Shown here piece after piece: positions 43,430-50,719 of a DNA stretch of 64,000 bases; position 1 is the stretch's first letter, and each line of letters opens with the position of its first letter. A model generated the notes under the pieces. The model had not been told where the DNA came from and did not search any database. It saw only the letters and a program-made list of their open reading frames with translations. The DNA comes from Acidimicrobiales bacterium (GTDB taxonomy: Bacteria; Actinomycetota; Acidimicrobiia; Acidimicrobiales; Iamiaceae): NCBI GenBank assembly GCA_035547835.1, contig DASZTW010000019.1, positions 124,001-188,000 on the forward strand, given 5' to 3'. A program made the position numbers and the translations under genes.

Positions 43430-44530
43430 TCAGGGGCGGACCACGCCGTGCACGGGTGGTAGGTCACCCTCGCCTGCCATCGACCGGAGCAGGCGTTCAA
43501 CCCCGTCGAGCCCCACGACCGCGCGGGGGAGTGCGCCGAATGGGTAGCGGTCGGCGACCAGCAGGTCGACCGCAGCCCGGTACGCCACGACATCGACGCC
43601 GAGCGCGCCGAACACTTGCAGCTCCTTGTAGACGACAGCGTCGGGCGAGAAGCCCGGCGCCTCACCGCCCCCGCGGGTGCCGGCGACGACCACGCGCCCG
43701 CCTGCCCTCGCCAGGCGGATGGCCTGCGCGAACGCCGCCGGTGCCTTGGCCGTGACGTCGACCACCACGTGTGCGAGCCCGCCGGTCGCACCGTGCAGCG
43801 CCTTGACCGGATCGTGGCGCTCGACGTCGACGGCGAGATCGGCGCCGAACTCGGCCGCTATCGCGAGCCGTCCCTCGTCGCGTGGTCCACGACCGGTGAC
43901 CATCACGAAGCCCGCACCTGCTTCCCGTGCCGCAGCTGCCGCGCACAGCCCGCGGATGCCCGGACCCAGCACGGCGACGATCTCGCCGGGGCTGGTTGCC
44001 GGCACCGTGACGGCCCACCGGATCCCGGCGCCGAGCGGGTTGAACAACGTGGCGAGCACCGGGTCGAGCGTCGCGGGCACCGGGAGCAGCATCGAGTCCG
44101 GCGCCAAGTACTGATGCTCGGCGTAGCCACCCCACAGCCCGGGTGGCTCGTCGACCGCCTTGAAGCCGTACATGTCGCCGATGCCGTGCACATCGCAGTG
44201 CCGGTAGTTGCCGGCGCGGCACGGGTCGCAGCTGCGACACGACTGGAACACCTCGAGCGCGACCCGGTCGCCGGCCTGCACGCCCCAACGGGCCGACGCC
44301 GCCGTGCCGATCTGTTCGACGACGCCCACGGTCTCGTGGCCGGGCACGAACGGGAAGCCACCGTGGAGCTGGCCGGTGTACTGCTCGTGGTCGGTGCCGC
44401 ACAGCCCGCACGCTTCGACGCGCACCAACCCGTCGTCATCGCCGAGCTCCGGGTGGGGCAGCGATCGCGGGCGGAACTGGCGCGGCGCCTCGAGTACGAG
44501 TGTGCGGGAGCGGTTCGTCATCCGGGCCAT
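43430..44530 (-). CDS. zinc-dependent alcohol dehydrogenase (MDR family)
   Basis: A 366-residue medium-chain dehydrogenase. The catalytic zinc site is CGLCGTDHEQYTG with GHETVG; the structural zinc site is CRSCDPCRAGNYRHC. The nucleotide fold has VAVLGPGIRGLCAAAAAREA, slightly degenerate at GxGxxG (GPGIRG). LARAGGRVVVAGTRGG follows. It should oxidise an alcohol or polyol with NAD(P). Start ATG 44530; an in-frame ATG at 44521 is an option. It is divergent from the nitronate monooxygenase gene, and operator O2 lies between them. Confidence 0.88.
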   Translation of the reverse strand: MARMTNRSRTLVLEAPRQFRPRSLPHPELGDDDGLVRVEACGLCGTDHEQYTGQLHGGFPFVPGHETVGVVEQIGTAASARWGVQAGDRVALEVFQSCRSCDPCRAGNYRHCDVHGIGDMYGFKAVDEPPGLWGGYAEHQYLAPDSMLLPVPATLDPVLATLFNPLGAGIRWAVTVPATSPGEIVAVLGPGIRGLCAAAAAREAGAGFVMVTGRGPRDEGRLAIAAEFGADLAVDVERHDPVKALHGATGGLAHVVVDVTAKAPAAFAQAIRLARAGGRVVVAGTRGGGEAPGFSPDAVVYKELQVFGALGVDVVAYRAAVDLLVADRYPFGALPRAVVGLDGVERLLRSMAGEGDLPPVHGVVRP

Positions 44531-44552
44531 CCAGCGGGTCGGGTCAACTCAC

Positions 44553-44594
44553 GTCTTACAATTGATTGACAAGTCAGTCAATAGCTCTTAGCGT
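44553..44594. promoter_or_regulatory. bidirectional promoter with TetR-type operator O2
   Basis: The 20-mer TTGATTGACAAGTCAGTCAA at 44562-44581 is a palindrome with one mismatch per arm pair. Rightward: -35 TTGACA (44566-44571) and -10 TAGCGT (44589-44594), 17-bp spacing, 6 nt from the ATG at 44601. Leftward: -35 TTGACT (44581-44576) and -10 TAAGAC (44558-44553), 17-bp spacing. One bound repressor would close both promoters. Confidence 0.72.
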
Positions 44595-44600
44595 CGGATC

Positions 44601-45743
44601 ATGCAGACAGCGATCGCTTCGCAGCTCGGCATCGAGTTCCCGATATTCGCTTTCAGCCACTGCCGCGACGTCGTGGCCGCGGTCTCGAAAGCCGGTGGCC
44701 TGGGCGTGCTGGGTGCGGTTGGCCACACCCCCGAGCTGCTCGACACGGAACTGACCTGGATCGAGGAGCACTGCGGCGGAAAGCCCTTCGGCGTCGACCT
44801 GCTGTTGCCGTCGAAGTTCGTCGGCGCCGACGCGGGCGGCCTCGACGCCAAGCAGGTGGGCGACCTGCTGCCAGCCGAGCACCGGGCGTTCCTCGATGAC
44901 CTGCTCGAGCGGTATGGGATCGAGGTCCCGCCCGCGGAACAGCGTCTGCCCACCGGCGCAGGTCTCAACGTGTCGCGGCGCGGCTACGAGCCGTTGCTCG
45001 ACGTCGCGTTTCAGCACCCGATCGCGCTGATCGCGAGCGCGCTCGGGTCCCCGCCTGTCGACCTCGTCGAGCGCGCCCACGGCAACGACGTGATGGTCGC
45101 CGCGCTGGCCGGCACCCGAGACCACGCGGTGCACCACGCCGAGGCGGGCGTGGACCTGATCGTGGCCCAGGGCACCGAAGCCGGTGGTCACACCGGCGAG
45201 ATCGCCACGATGGTCCTGGTCCCGGAAGTGGTGGACGCCGTGGCTCCCACGCCGGTGCTCGCTGCCGGCGGCATCGGGCGCGGCCGCCAGATCGCGGCCG
45301 CCCTCGCATTGGGCGCGCAAGGGGTCTGGTGCGGTTCGGTGTGGCTCACCACTGAGGAAGCCGAGACGGCACCGGTGGTGAAGGAGAAGTTCCTCGCTGC
45401 CGGCTCGGCCGACACCGTGCGGTCCCGGTCGCTGACCGGCAAGCCCGCCCGGATGCTGCGCACGGCGTGGACCGACGAGTGGGACCGGCCCGACACGCCT
45501 GACCCGCTCGGCATGCCGCTGCAGACCGCGCTGGTCAGCGACCCGCAGCTGCGCATCCACCTGGCGTCCAACGATCCCGACGCGCCGGCTCGCCAGTTGG
45601 CGACGTACTTCGTGGGGCAGGTGGTCGGCTCGCTCGACCGCGTCCGCCCGGCGGGAACCGTGGTGCTCGAGATGGTCGATGAGTTCATCGACGCCGTCCA
45701 GGGGCTCGAGCAACTCGTCGGTGGGGCCAACGGCGACCGATGA
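44601..45743 (+). CDS. nitronate monooxygenase (2-nitropropane dioxygenase family)
   Basis: A 380-residue FMN enzyme with a TIM barrel. Conserved parts: IEFPIFAFSHCRDVVAAVSK, AGGLGVLGAVG, the FMN-phosphate/His region LIVAQGTEAGGHTGEIATMV and VLAAGGIGRGRQIAAALALG followed by AQGVWCGSVWL. The family oxidises nitronates, but many actinobacterial members sit in lipid or aromatic degradation clusters with other roles. A -10 box ends 6 nt before its ATG, so the mRNA is probably leaderless. It heads an operon with a hypothetical gene and a TetR regulator. Confidence 0.88.
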   Translation: MQTAIASQLGIEFPIFAFSHCRDVVAAVSKAGGLGVLGAVGHTPELLDTELTWIEEHCGGKPFGVDLLLPSKFVGADAGGLDAKQVGDLLPAEHRAFLDDLLERYGIEVPPAEQRLPTGAGLNVSRRGYEPLLDVAFQHPIALIASALGSPPVDLVERAHGNDVMVAALAGTRDHAVHHAEAGVDLIVAQGTEAGGHTGEIATMVLVPEVVDAVAPTPVLAAGGIGRGRQIAAALALGAQGVWCGSVWLTTEEAETAPVVKEKFLAAGSADTVRSRSLTGKPARMLRTAWTDEWDRPDTPDPLGMPLQTALVSDPQLRIHLASNDPDAPARQLATYFVGQVVGSLDRVRPAGTVVLEMVDEFIDAVQGLEQLVGGANGDR

Positions 45744-46768
45744 CGATCGACCCGGGCCTGCCGCGGTGGGACGGTCGTGCCGGGCGGCTGGAGGTCTGGT
45801 ACGTGACGTTCACCGACGCCGACGGCACCGGCTACTGGATCCACCAAGAGGTGGTCGCCCCCACAACCACTGCTGTGAGCGCTCAGCCACCCACCAGGTG
45901 GTCAACTGCTCACAACACGGATGTTGGGGGTGATGGACCGAGGGTGGTGGGATGGCTGGCCGTGTTCCCGCCGGACGGATCGCCGGAGCTCGTCCGGTTC
46001 GGGCCTGCGCCGGTCGAGCGGTCTGCGGCGGCGGACCCGGCGGCGGGCACCGGACGCTCGGGTGCCGGCGACTGGTGCCGGGTGGGCGACAACGTGATCG
46101 GGGCCGGCTACGTGCGCGGCGCGGCAGGCAAGTGGTCGTGGGATCTCGAGTTGGAGGGTGGCGAGCCACCGCTGTGGACGTTCCCGTCGTGGTCCTGGCG
46201 GCGCGAGGTGTTGCCGGGCTCGCAAGTGCTCGCGCGGCCGGGGGCCGCGGTGCGGGGCAAGGTCGTCGGGCCCGGTGGGGTGCGGGACCTCGATGCTCGC
46301 GGCGCGCTGGCACGCATCTACGGTCATGGGAGCGCTCAGCGCTGGTGCTGGCTGCATGCGGATCTCGACGGCGGCGGCACCCTGGAAGTGGTGGCTGCCA
46401 CCCCGCGCCGACCAGGTCTGCGGCGCCTTCCGCTGGTGCCCATGGTGCAGTTGCGTTTGCCGGGCGAGCCCGATTGGCCTGCGCACGGGCTGGCGGCAGC
46501 GGCACGGTTCCGGGCCCGGGTCGACGGTGATCGCTTCACCGTGCGCGGCGCGGTGGGTCACCGTCGGCTGTCCCTCGACGTGCACCTCCCGGCGCAACGC
46601 TGCGTGTCGGTTGGTTACGTCGACCCCGACGGTGCGACCGCCACGTGTGTGAACAGCGAGCGCGCCGACGCGGTGGTGGTCGTCGAGGACTCGGCGGCGA
46701 GGTCGGGGTCCGAGCGCCGGTGGACGCTCGCGGCCCGAGCGCACGCCGAGATCGGCAGCCGACCGTGA
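45740..46768 (+). CDS. conserved hypothetical, lipocalin-like, with an in-frame palindromic repeat insertion
   Basis: A 342-residue protein. Segments such as AGRLEVWYVTFTDADGTGYW, GKWSWDLELEGGEP, LARIYGHGSAQRWCWLHADL and GTLEVVAATPRRPG suggest a large beta-barrel of the CrtC/AttH or tocopherol-cyclase type that binds a hydrophobic ligand; I cannot confirm the family. Residues about 41-65 (PTTTAVSAQPPTRWSTAHNT and onward) coincide with a palindromic repeat (45858-45930). They use codons such as ACA, ACT, TCA and GGA that are rare in neighbouring genes, and they interrupt what would read HQEVVA to PRVVGWLAV. It overlaps the nitronate monooxygenase gene by 4 nt. Confidence 0.72.
   Translation: MTIDPGLPRWDGRAGRLEVWYVTFTDADGTGYWIHQEVVAPTTTAVSAQPPTRWSTAHNTDVGGDGPRVVGWLAVFPPDGSPELVRFGPAPVERSAAADPAAGTGRSGAGDWCRVGDNVIGAGYVRGAAGKWSWDLELEGGEPPLWTFPSWSWRREVLPGSQVLARPGAAVRGKVVGPGGVRDLDARGALARIYGHGSAQRWCWLHADLDGGGTLEVVAATPRRPGLRRLPLVPMVQLRLPGEPDWPAHGLAAAARFRARVDGDRFTVRGAVGHRRLSLDVHLPAQRCVSVGYVDPDGATATCVNSERADAVVVVEDSAARSGSERRWTLAARAHAEIGSRP
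45858..45930. repeat. palindromic repeat inserted in frame in a coding sequence
   Basis: A 73-bp hairpin: outer arms CCCCCACAAC (45858-45867) and GTTGGGGG (45923-45930), TGTGAGC (45874-45880) and GCTCACA (45908-45914), inner CCACC and GGTGG. Its right half closely matches that of the tandem repeats at 55188-55346 (GGTGG-CAA-TGCTCACA-CACG core). Confidence 0.8.
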
Positions 46769-46821
46769 GCGGATCCGTCGCTCGGACAGGTCCACGGGAG
46801 CTGCACAAGGGGGTCAGTAGG

Positions 46822-47520
46822 GTGGCATCGGTGACGACCAAGAGCGGCAAGGCCACGCGTCGGCGGCGTGCCAGCAGCGACGAGGAGAAGTCGCAACGGC
46901 GCGACGAGATCATGGCCGCCGCCAAGCAGGTGTTCGCGCGCAAAGGGTTCCACGCCACGACCATCGCCGACATCGCCAAGGCGGCAGGACTGTCCTACGG
47001 CTCGGTGTACTGGTACTTCGACTCCAAAGACGAGCTGTTCCACGCGCTGATGGAGGTCGAGGAGCACGCCCTGCGCGATCACTTGGCACGCTCTCTGGCG
47101 GATCCGGCCGCCACCGTCGACGACTTCTTCCGCATCGCCGTGCGCTCCACGTTCGAGTTCTTCGAGTCCGATCGCGACACCGTGAAGCTGCTGTTTCGCG
47201 ACGCGCTGGCGTTCGGCGACCGCTTCGAGAAGCACCTCGGCGGCATCTACGAGCGCTTCATCACCGACATCGAGGCGGCGATCATGGTGGCCCGCGAGCG
47301 TGGCGACATCATCGACCTGCCGCCCCGCATGGTGGCGTTCACGCTGGCGTCGCTCATCGGCCAGCTCGCCCATCGCCGCCTGACGACCGATGACGGCGTG
47401 CCGGCCAGCGCAGTGGCCGACTTCGTGGTCACGCTCGTCCTCGACGGCCTGCGCCCGCGGACGCCCGCCGTCGCCGCCGCCCGCGCGCCGGCATCGTCCC
47501 GCCGTCGTACGGCCACCTGA
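46822..47520 (+). CDS. TetR-family transcriptional regulator
   Basis: A 232-residue TetR regulator. A basic N-terminus (KSGKATRRRRASSDEEKSQR) precedes the DNA-binding domain EIMAAAKQVFARKGFHATTI with ADIAKAAGLSYGSVYWYFDS and KDELFHALME. The ligand domain is helical, with RSTFEFFESDRDTVKLLFRD and AFTLASLIGQLAHRRL. The DNA-binding domain resembles those of TetR proteins that sense acyl-CoA or other lipid ligands, but the ligand is unknown. It ends the operon whose promoter holds operator O2, so it is the natural candidate to bind the three 20-bp palindromes and to regulate itself. GTG 46822 follows AAGGGGG; GTG 46831 is an alternative. Confidence 0.9.
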   Translation: MASVTTKSGKATRRRRASSDEEKSQRRDEIMAAAKQVFARKGFHATTIADIAKAAGLSYGSVYWYFDSKDELFHALMEVEEHALRDHLARSLADPAATVDDFFRIAVRSTFEFFESDRDTVKLLFRDALAFGDRFEKHLGGIYERFITDIEAAIMVARERGDIIDLPPRMVAFTLASLIGQLAHRRLTTDDGVPASAVADFVVTLVLDGLRPRTPAVAAARAPASSRRRTAT

Positions 47521-47554
47521 GCGGATCTCGTGCGGTCACCCGATCCGGCAGCGG

Positions 47555-47995
47555 TCACACGATGCGGTACGTGAGATGGCCGTGCGCCACCGGCGTGCCG
47601 TCGGGGTCGGTGGCGGTCATCTCGCAGAAGGTCAGCTCCCGGCCCCGCTTCACGGCCCGGGCATGGACCACGAGGTCGGTGCCCTTGCAGACCCCGACGT
47701 ACTGCAAGGACATGCTGACCGTCGAGGCGCGGGTGCCCTTGGAGAAGTCGTGGTTCGACCACGCGGCGGCCGCGCCCGCCGTGTCCATGACCGTGGCGAT
47801 GACGCCGCCGTGGTACACGTGGCCGTCGTTGGTGAGCTCGGCACGGAAGGGGAGCCGGAGCGTGACCTCGTCGGGCTCGTAACGATCGAACACCAGCCCG
47901 AGCCCTGACAAGTAAGGCGTCGAGCCCATGACGTCGGGGATCGCCTTGCGGTAGGCGACCTGATCCTCGTCCGACATCGTCGGGCCGTCCGCCAT
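47555..47995 (-). CDS. PaaI-family hotdog thioesterase
   Basis: A 146-residue hotdog-fold protein: VTLRLPFRAELTNDGHVYHG, the hotdog helix GGVIATVMDTAGAAAAWS, STVSMSLQYVGVCKGTDLVV and RELTFCEMTATDPDGTPVAH. The Asn/Asp and His-Gly-Gly motif fits acyl-CoA thioesterases of the PaaI type. ATG 47995 has GAGGTGCG upstream. It is convergent with the TetR gene, and operator O3 lies 19 bp upstream of its start. This supports a role in the same lipid-related regulon. Confidence 0.87.
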   Translation of the reverse strand: MADGPTMSDEDQVAYRKAIPDVMGSTPYLSGLGLVFDRYEPDEVTLRLPFRAELTNDGHVYHGGVIATVMDTAGAAAAWSNHDFSKGTRASTVSMSLQYVGVCKGTDLVVHARAVKRGRELTFCEMTATDPDGTPVAHGHLTYRIV

Positions 47996-48013
47996 CTGCG
48001 CACCTCGCGTGTG

Positions 48014-48033
48014 TTGACTGACATGTCAGTCTA
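48014..48033 (-). promoter_or_regulatory. TetR-type operator O3
   Basis: TTGACTGACATGTCAGTCTA on the plus strand is a 20-mer with 9-bp arms and one mismatch, the same pattern as O1 and O2. Read on the minus strand, its start TAGACT (48033-48028) also fits a -10 box for the thioesterase gene that begins at 47995. Confidence 0.68.
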
Positions 48034-48060
48034 CTTCGGCGTGGGTTGCGGGCCGAGCCG

Positions 48061-48984
48061 CTACTCGGCCGGTGCCGGCGACAGGCGAGCCCCCTGCGGG
48101 ACGAGCGCGGGCCGCTCGAGCTGGCCCTCGAGCTCGTCCATCGGGTCGAGCTCCCGCCGTGAACCGGCGGCGGCCGGTGAGATCCTCGCCGCGCGAGTCG
48201 AACGGCCGATGTAGGCGTAGGCCAAGCCCACCAGCGCGCCGCCACCGACGATGTTGCCGGGAACCGACCACACCAGGTTGTTCCACAGGCTGTGCCAGTG
48301 GCCGTCGCCGCTGAACGCCGCCAACGACAAGACGGTCATGTTCGCGATCGAGTGTTCGAACCCCGAGGCGATGAACGCCAGCAGCGCCCACCAGAGGCAG
48401 ATCAGCTTGGCCGCGTCGCTGGTGGCGCGGGCGGCCATCCACATCGCCAGGCACACCAAGAAGTTGCACAGCACGGCCCGCAGGAACACCTGACCGCCGG
48501 TGAGGTGGTCTTTGCCGGCCACGATCGACGCGAGCGCGGCGTGGGCGGGCCCGGCCTTGCCGGGGGTGGCGCCGCTGTCGAGGATGCCCGAGCCGTTCAC
48601 CAGCGCGGCGAACGCGACCGAGCCGATGAGGTTGCCGACCAGCGAGGCGACCCACACGCCTACCAGTTGCGCCGTCTTGATCCGCTTGGCGACCATGCCG
48701 ATGACCATCACCATGTTGTTGCCGGTGAACAGCTCGGCGCCGGCGAACACCACCAAGGTGAGGGCCACGCCGAAGACGGAGCCCTGTACGAGCTTGGTGC
48801 TGGCGGAGTGGCCGTTGATGAGCGGCGCGCTCACCATCAACAACAAGATCACCGCCACGCCGATGAAGGCACCCGCGAGAGCCGAGCTCGCGAGGTAGCG
48901 CAACGGACTTCGCAGGAGTTGGTCGGCTTTGTCGGCCGCGAGGTCCTCCTGTGACCGGAGGGCGTCGGGTACGGGGGTCGGCAT
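48061..48984 (-). CDS. formate/nitrite transporter family channel (NirC-like)
   Basis: A 307-residue FNT-family channel. About six membrane helices run from residue 30 to 265: YLASSALAGAFIGVAVILLL, LTLVVFAGAELFTGNNMVMV (with the FNT signature around GAELFTGN), ASLVGNLIGSVAFAALVNGS, LCNFLVCLAMWMAARATSD, SGFEHSIANMTVLSLAAF and WSVPGNIVGGGALVGLAYAY. FNT channels conduct formate, nitrite or hydrosulfide. Being next to nirBD argues for nitrite. A 40-residue polar tail follows. GGAGGAACG precedes the ATG. A GlnR-type box lies upstream at 49118-49155. Confidence 0.88.
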   Translation of the reverse strand: MPTPVPDALRSQEDLAADKADQLLRSPLRYLASSALAGAFIGVAVILLLMVSAPLINGHSASTKLVQGSVFGVALTLVVFAGAELFTGNNMVMVIGMVAKRIKTAQLVGVWVASLVGNLIGSVAFAALVNGSGILDSGATPGKAGPAHAALASIVAGKDHLTGGQVFLRAVLCNFLVCLAMWMAARATSDAAKLICLWWALLAFIASGFEHSIANMTVLSLAAFSGDGHWHSLWNNLVWSVPGNIVGGGALVGLAYAYIGRSTRAARISPAAAGSRRELDPMDELEGQLERPALVPQGARLSPAPAE

Positions 48985-49117
48985 CGTTCCTCCATCAATT
49001 GTCGGCAGTGGGTTTCGCCGACCCATTGGGACAGACGTGCGTTTCGTGGCCGTGTCCCGTCGCGCAAGGGCGGGTGACGGCCGGCCGACATGTGACGTCT
49101 CGCACCGTGCGGCGGTG

Positions 49118-49155
49118 GTAGCGGTGCCGAAACGGCCGGTTAACCGAATGGAAAC
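49118..49155. promoter_or_regulatory. GlnR-type nitrogen control box
   Basis: Four half-sites with exact 6-nt spacing: GTAGC (49118-49122), GAAAC (49129-49133), TTAAC (49140-49144) and GAAAC (49151-49155). The known actinobacterial GlnR pattern is gTnAC-n6-GaAAC, here repeated twice in tandem. It lies between the divergent FNT channel and HemD-like genes; its distance to the FNT start (134 bp) suits activation of that gene. No glnR gene is in the window. Confidence 0.68.
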
Positions 49156-49177
49156 GAACGTCCAGCACACTGGAGCG

Positions 49178-50314
49178 ATGGACCTCCCGTTGCGCGGCGC
49201 GACCGTCGGTGTCACCGCGGACCGTCGCAGCGGCGAGCAGTCCCTGTTGTTGGAGCGTCTCGGCGCCAAGGTCCTCCACGCCCCCACGATCCACACGCTG
49301 CCCCTCGTCGACGAAGGCGACGGTGGTGAGCTGGCCCAGCTCACCGAAGCGCTCGCGCTCGACCCGCCGGTCGCCGTCGTGCTGACCACCGGCATCGGCG
49401 TACGGGGTTGGCTCAGCGCGGTCGACGCATCAGGGACGCGCGACCGGCTCGACCGGGTCTTCGCGGGCGCGGACCTGTGGGTGCGCGGCCCCAAGGCCGC
49501 CGGTGAGCTGACGGTGGCCGGCCATGAGATCTTCGCGAGCGCCGCCTCCGAGCTCGGCGCCGAGCTGGTCGCCCGGGTGGCGGCGCGATACCCGGCAGGC
49601 AGCCGGGTCGCCGTGCAGATCGACGGATCGGCCGATCCGGTGTTGGTCACCGCGCTGGCCGAAGCCGGCTTGGACTCCGTGGCGGTCCGGGTCTATCGGT
49701 GGACCGACCACCCGGACCTCGAGCGAGCCGGGCGGCTCATCGAGACGATCGTCGAGCAGCGCGTCGACGCAGTGACGTTCACGAGCTCACCGGCGTTGAC
49801 GCGCCTGGTCGACCTCGCCGACCGCTCCGGGCTCGGCCCGCCGCTGCGCGCCGCGTTCCACGAGGAAGTCGCCGCGGCGGTGGTCGGACCTGCGTGCGCC
49901 GCGACGGCGCGCCGCGTGGGGATCGTCCCGGCGGTGGAGCCCGATCGGGCGCGCCTCGGCGCCATGGTCGAGGCCGTGGCGCAGCACCTCGCGAGGCCCC
50001 GCTTGCTCGATGTGGCCGGCGAGCGGTTGGCTCTGCGGCGGGCAGCCGTGGTGGTCGGTGACCGGGTGGTGGAGCTGCCGGCACGGGAGCGCAGCGTGCT
50101 CGAAGTGCTGGCAGCCAGGCCAGGTGCGGTGGTGTCACGCCGCACACTCGGTCAACGGGCGTGGCCCGACGGCTGGGCCGATGACCACACCGTCGGCGTG
50201 ACCGTCACCCGGCTGCGCCGCCGCCTCGGGCGGCTCGGGAGTGCCGTGGAGACGTCGCCGCGCCGGGGCTACCGCCTCGTCGCGACGGCGCTCGGCGCCG
50301 ACGTCAGCGCTTGA
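49178..50314 (+). CDS. uroporphyrinogen-III synthase fused to a winged-helix regulator domain
   Basis: A 378-residue two-domain protein. Residues 1-260 form a HemD (uroporphyrinogen-III synthase) fold: LPLRGATVGVTADRRSGEQS, VVLTTGIGVRGWLSAVDAS, GAELVARVAARYPAGSRVAV, FTSSPALTRLVDLADRSGLG. Residues about 285-370 are an OmpR-type winged helix: VVELPARERSVLEVLAARPG, VVSRRTLGQRAWPDG and VGVTVTRLRRRLGRLG. This matches the type of M. tuberculosis Rv0260c, which lies near nirBD. It may link siroheme supply for NirB with regulation. ATG 49178 is preferred over ATG 49148, which lies inside the GlnR-type box. Confidence 0.87.
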   Translation: MDLPLRGATVGVTADRRSGEQSLLLERLGAKVLHAPTIHTLPLVDEGDGGELAQLTEALALDPPVAVVLTTGIGVRGWLSAVDASGTRDRLDRVFAGADLWVRGPKAAGELTVAGHEIFASAASELGAELVARVAARYPAGSRVAVQIDGSADPVLVTALAEAGLDSVAVRVYRWTDHPDLERAGRLIETIVEQRVDAVTFTSSPALTRLVDLADRSGLGPPLRAAFHEEVAAAVVGPACAATARRVGIVPAVEPDRARLGAMVEAVAQHLARPRLLDVAGERLALRRAAVVVGDRVVELPARERSVLEVLAARPGAVVSRRTLGQRAWPDGWADDHTVGVTVTRLRRRLGRLGSAVETSPRRGYRLVATALGADVSA

Positions 50315-50320
50315 CCCCGC

Positions 50321-50719
50321 TCACCGGCCGGTGCCGACGAACACGGCGCCGCCGTGGACTCGCACGTCGTGGCTGGCCACGGGGTCGCCGCCGGTGAGGC
50401 ACTCGCCGGTGGCGAGGTCGTAGCGGTGCTTGTACATCGGTGACGCCACGTACTTGCGCCCGGCGGTGTCGCCCAGCAGGCCGCGGCTGAGCACCGGTGC
50501 GCCTGACGCCGCTGGGTCGACGTTGTCGAGCGCGTAGATGACGCCGTCGTCGGTGAGGAACATGGCGATCTGGCGGCCGGCAACCAGGGCGGCCACGCCC
50601 GAGCCGCGGCGAAGCGCGTCGACACCGCACACCTTGGTCCAGCGGGCGGCGCTCGCCGGCGTGGCCGGGGAACCGCCCAAGTCGGCATCGTCGAGCGCGT
50701 CGGCAGAGAGATCGGTCAT
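50321..50719 (-). CDS. nirD: nitrite reductase [NAD(P)H] small subunit NirD
   Basis: A 132-residue Rieske-fold subunit without Rieske ligands, as usual for NirD: WTKVCGVDALRRGSGVAALV, IAMFLTDDGVIYALDNVDPA, RKYVASPMYKHRYDLATGEC and VASHDVRVHGGAVFVGTG. It partners NirB in assimilatory reduction of nitrite to ammonia. An N-terminal Ala/Asp-rich extension of 25 residues is present. It overlaps nirB by 4 nt and is convergent with the HemD-like gene, only 6 bp away. Confidence 0.93.
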   Translation of the reverse strand: MTDLSADALDDADLGGSPATPASAARWTKVCGVDALRRGSGVAALVAGRQIAMFLTDDGVIYALDNVDPAASGAPVLSRGLLGDTAGRKYVASPMYKHRYDLATGECLTGGDPVASHDVRVHGGAVFVGTGR

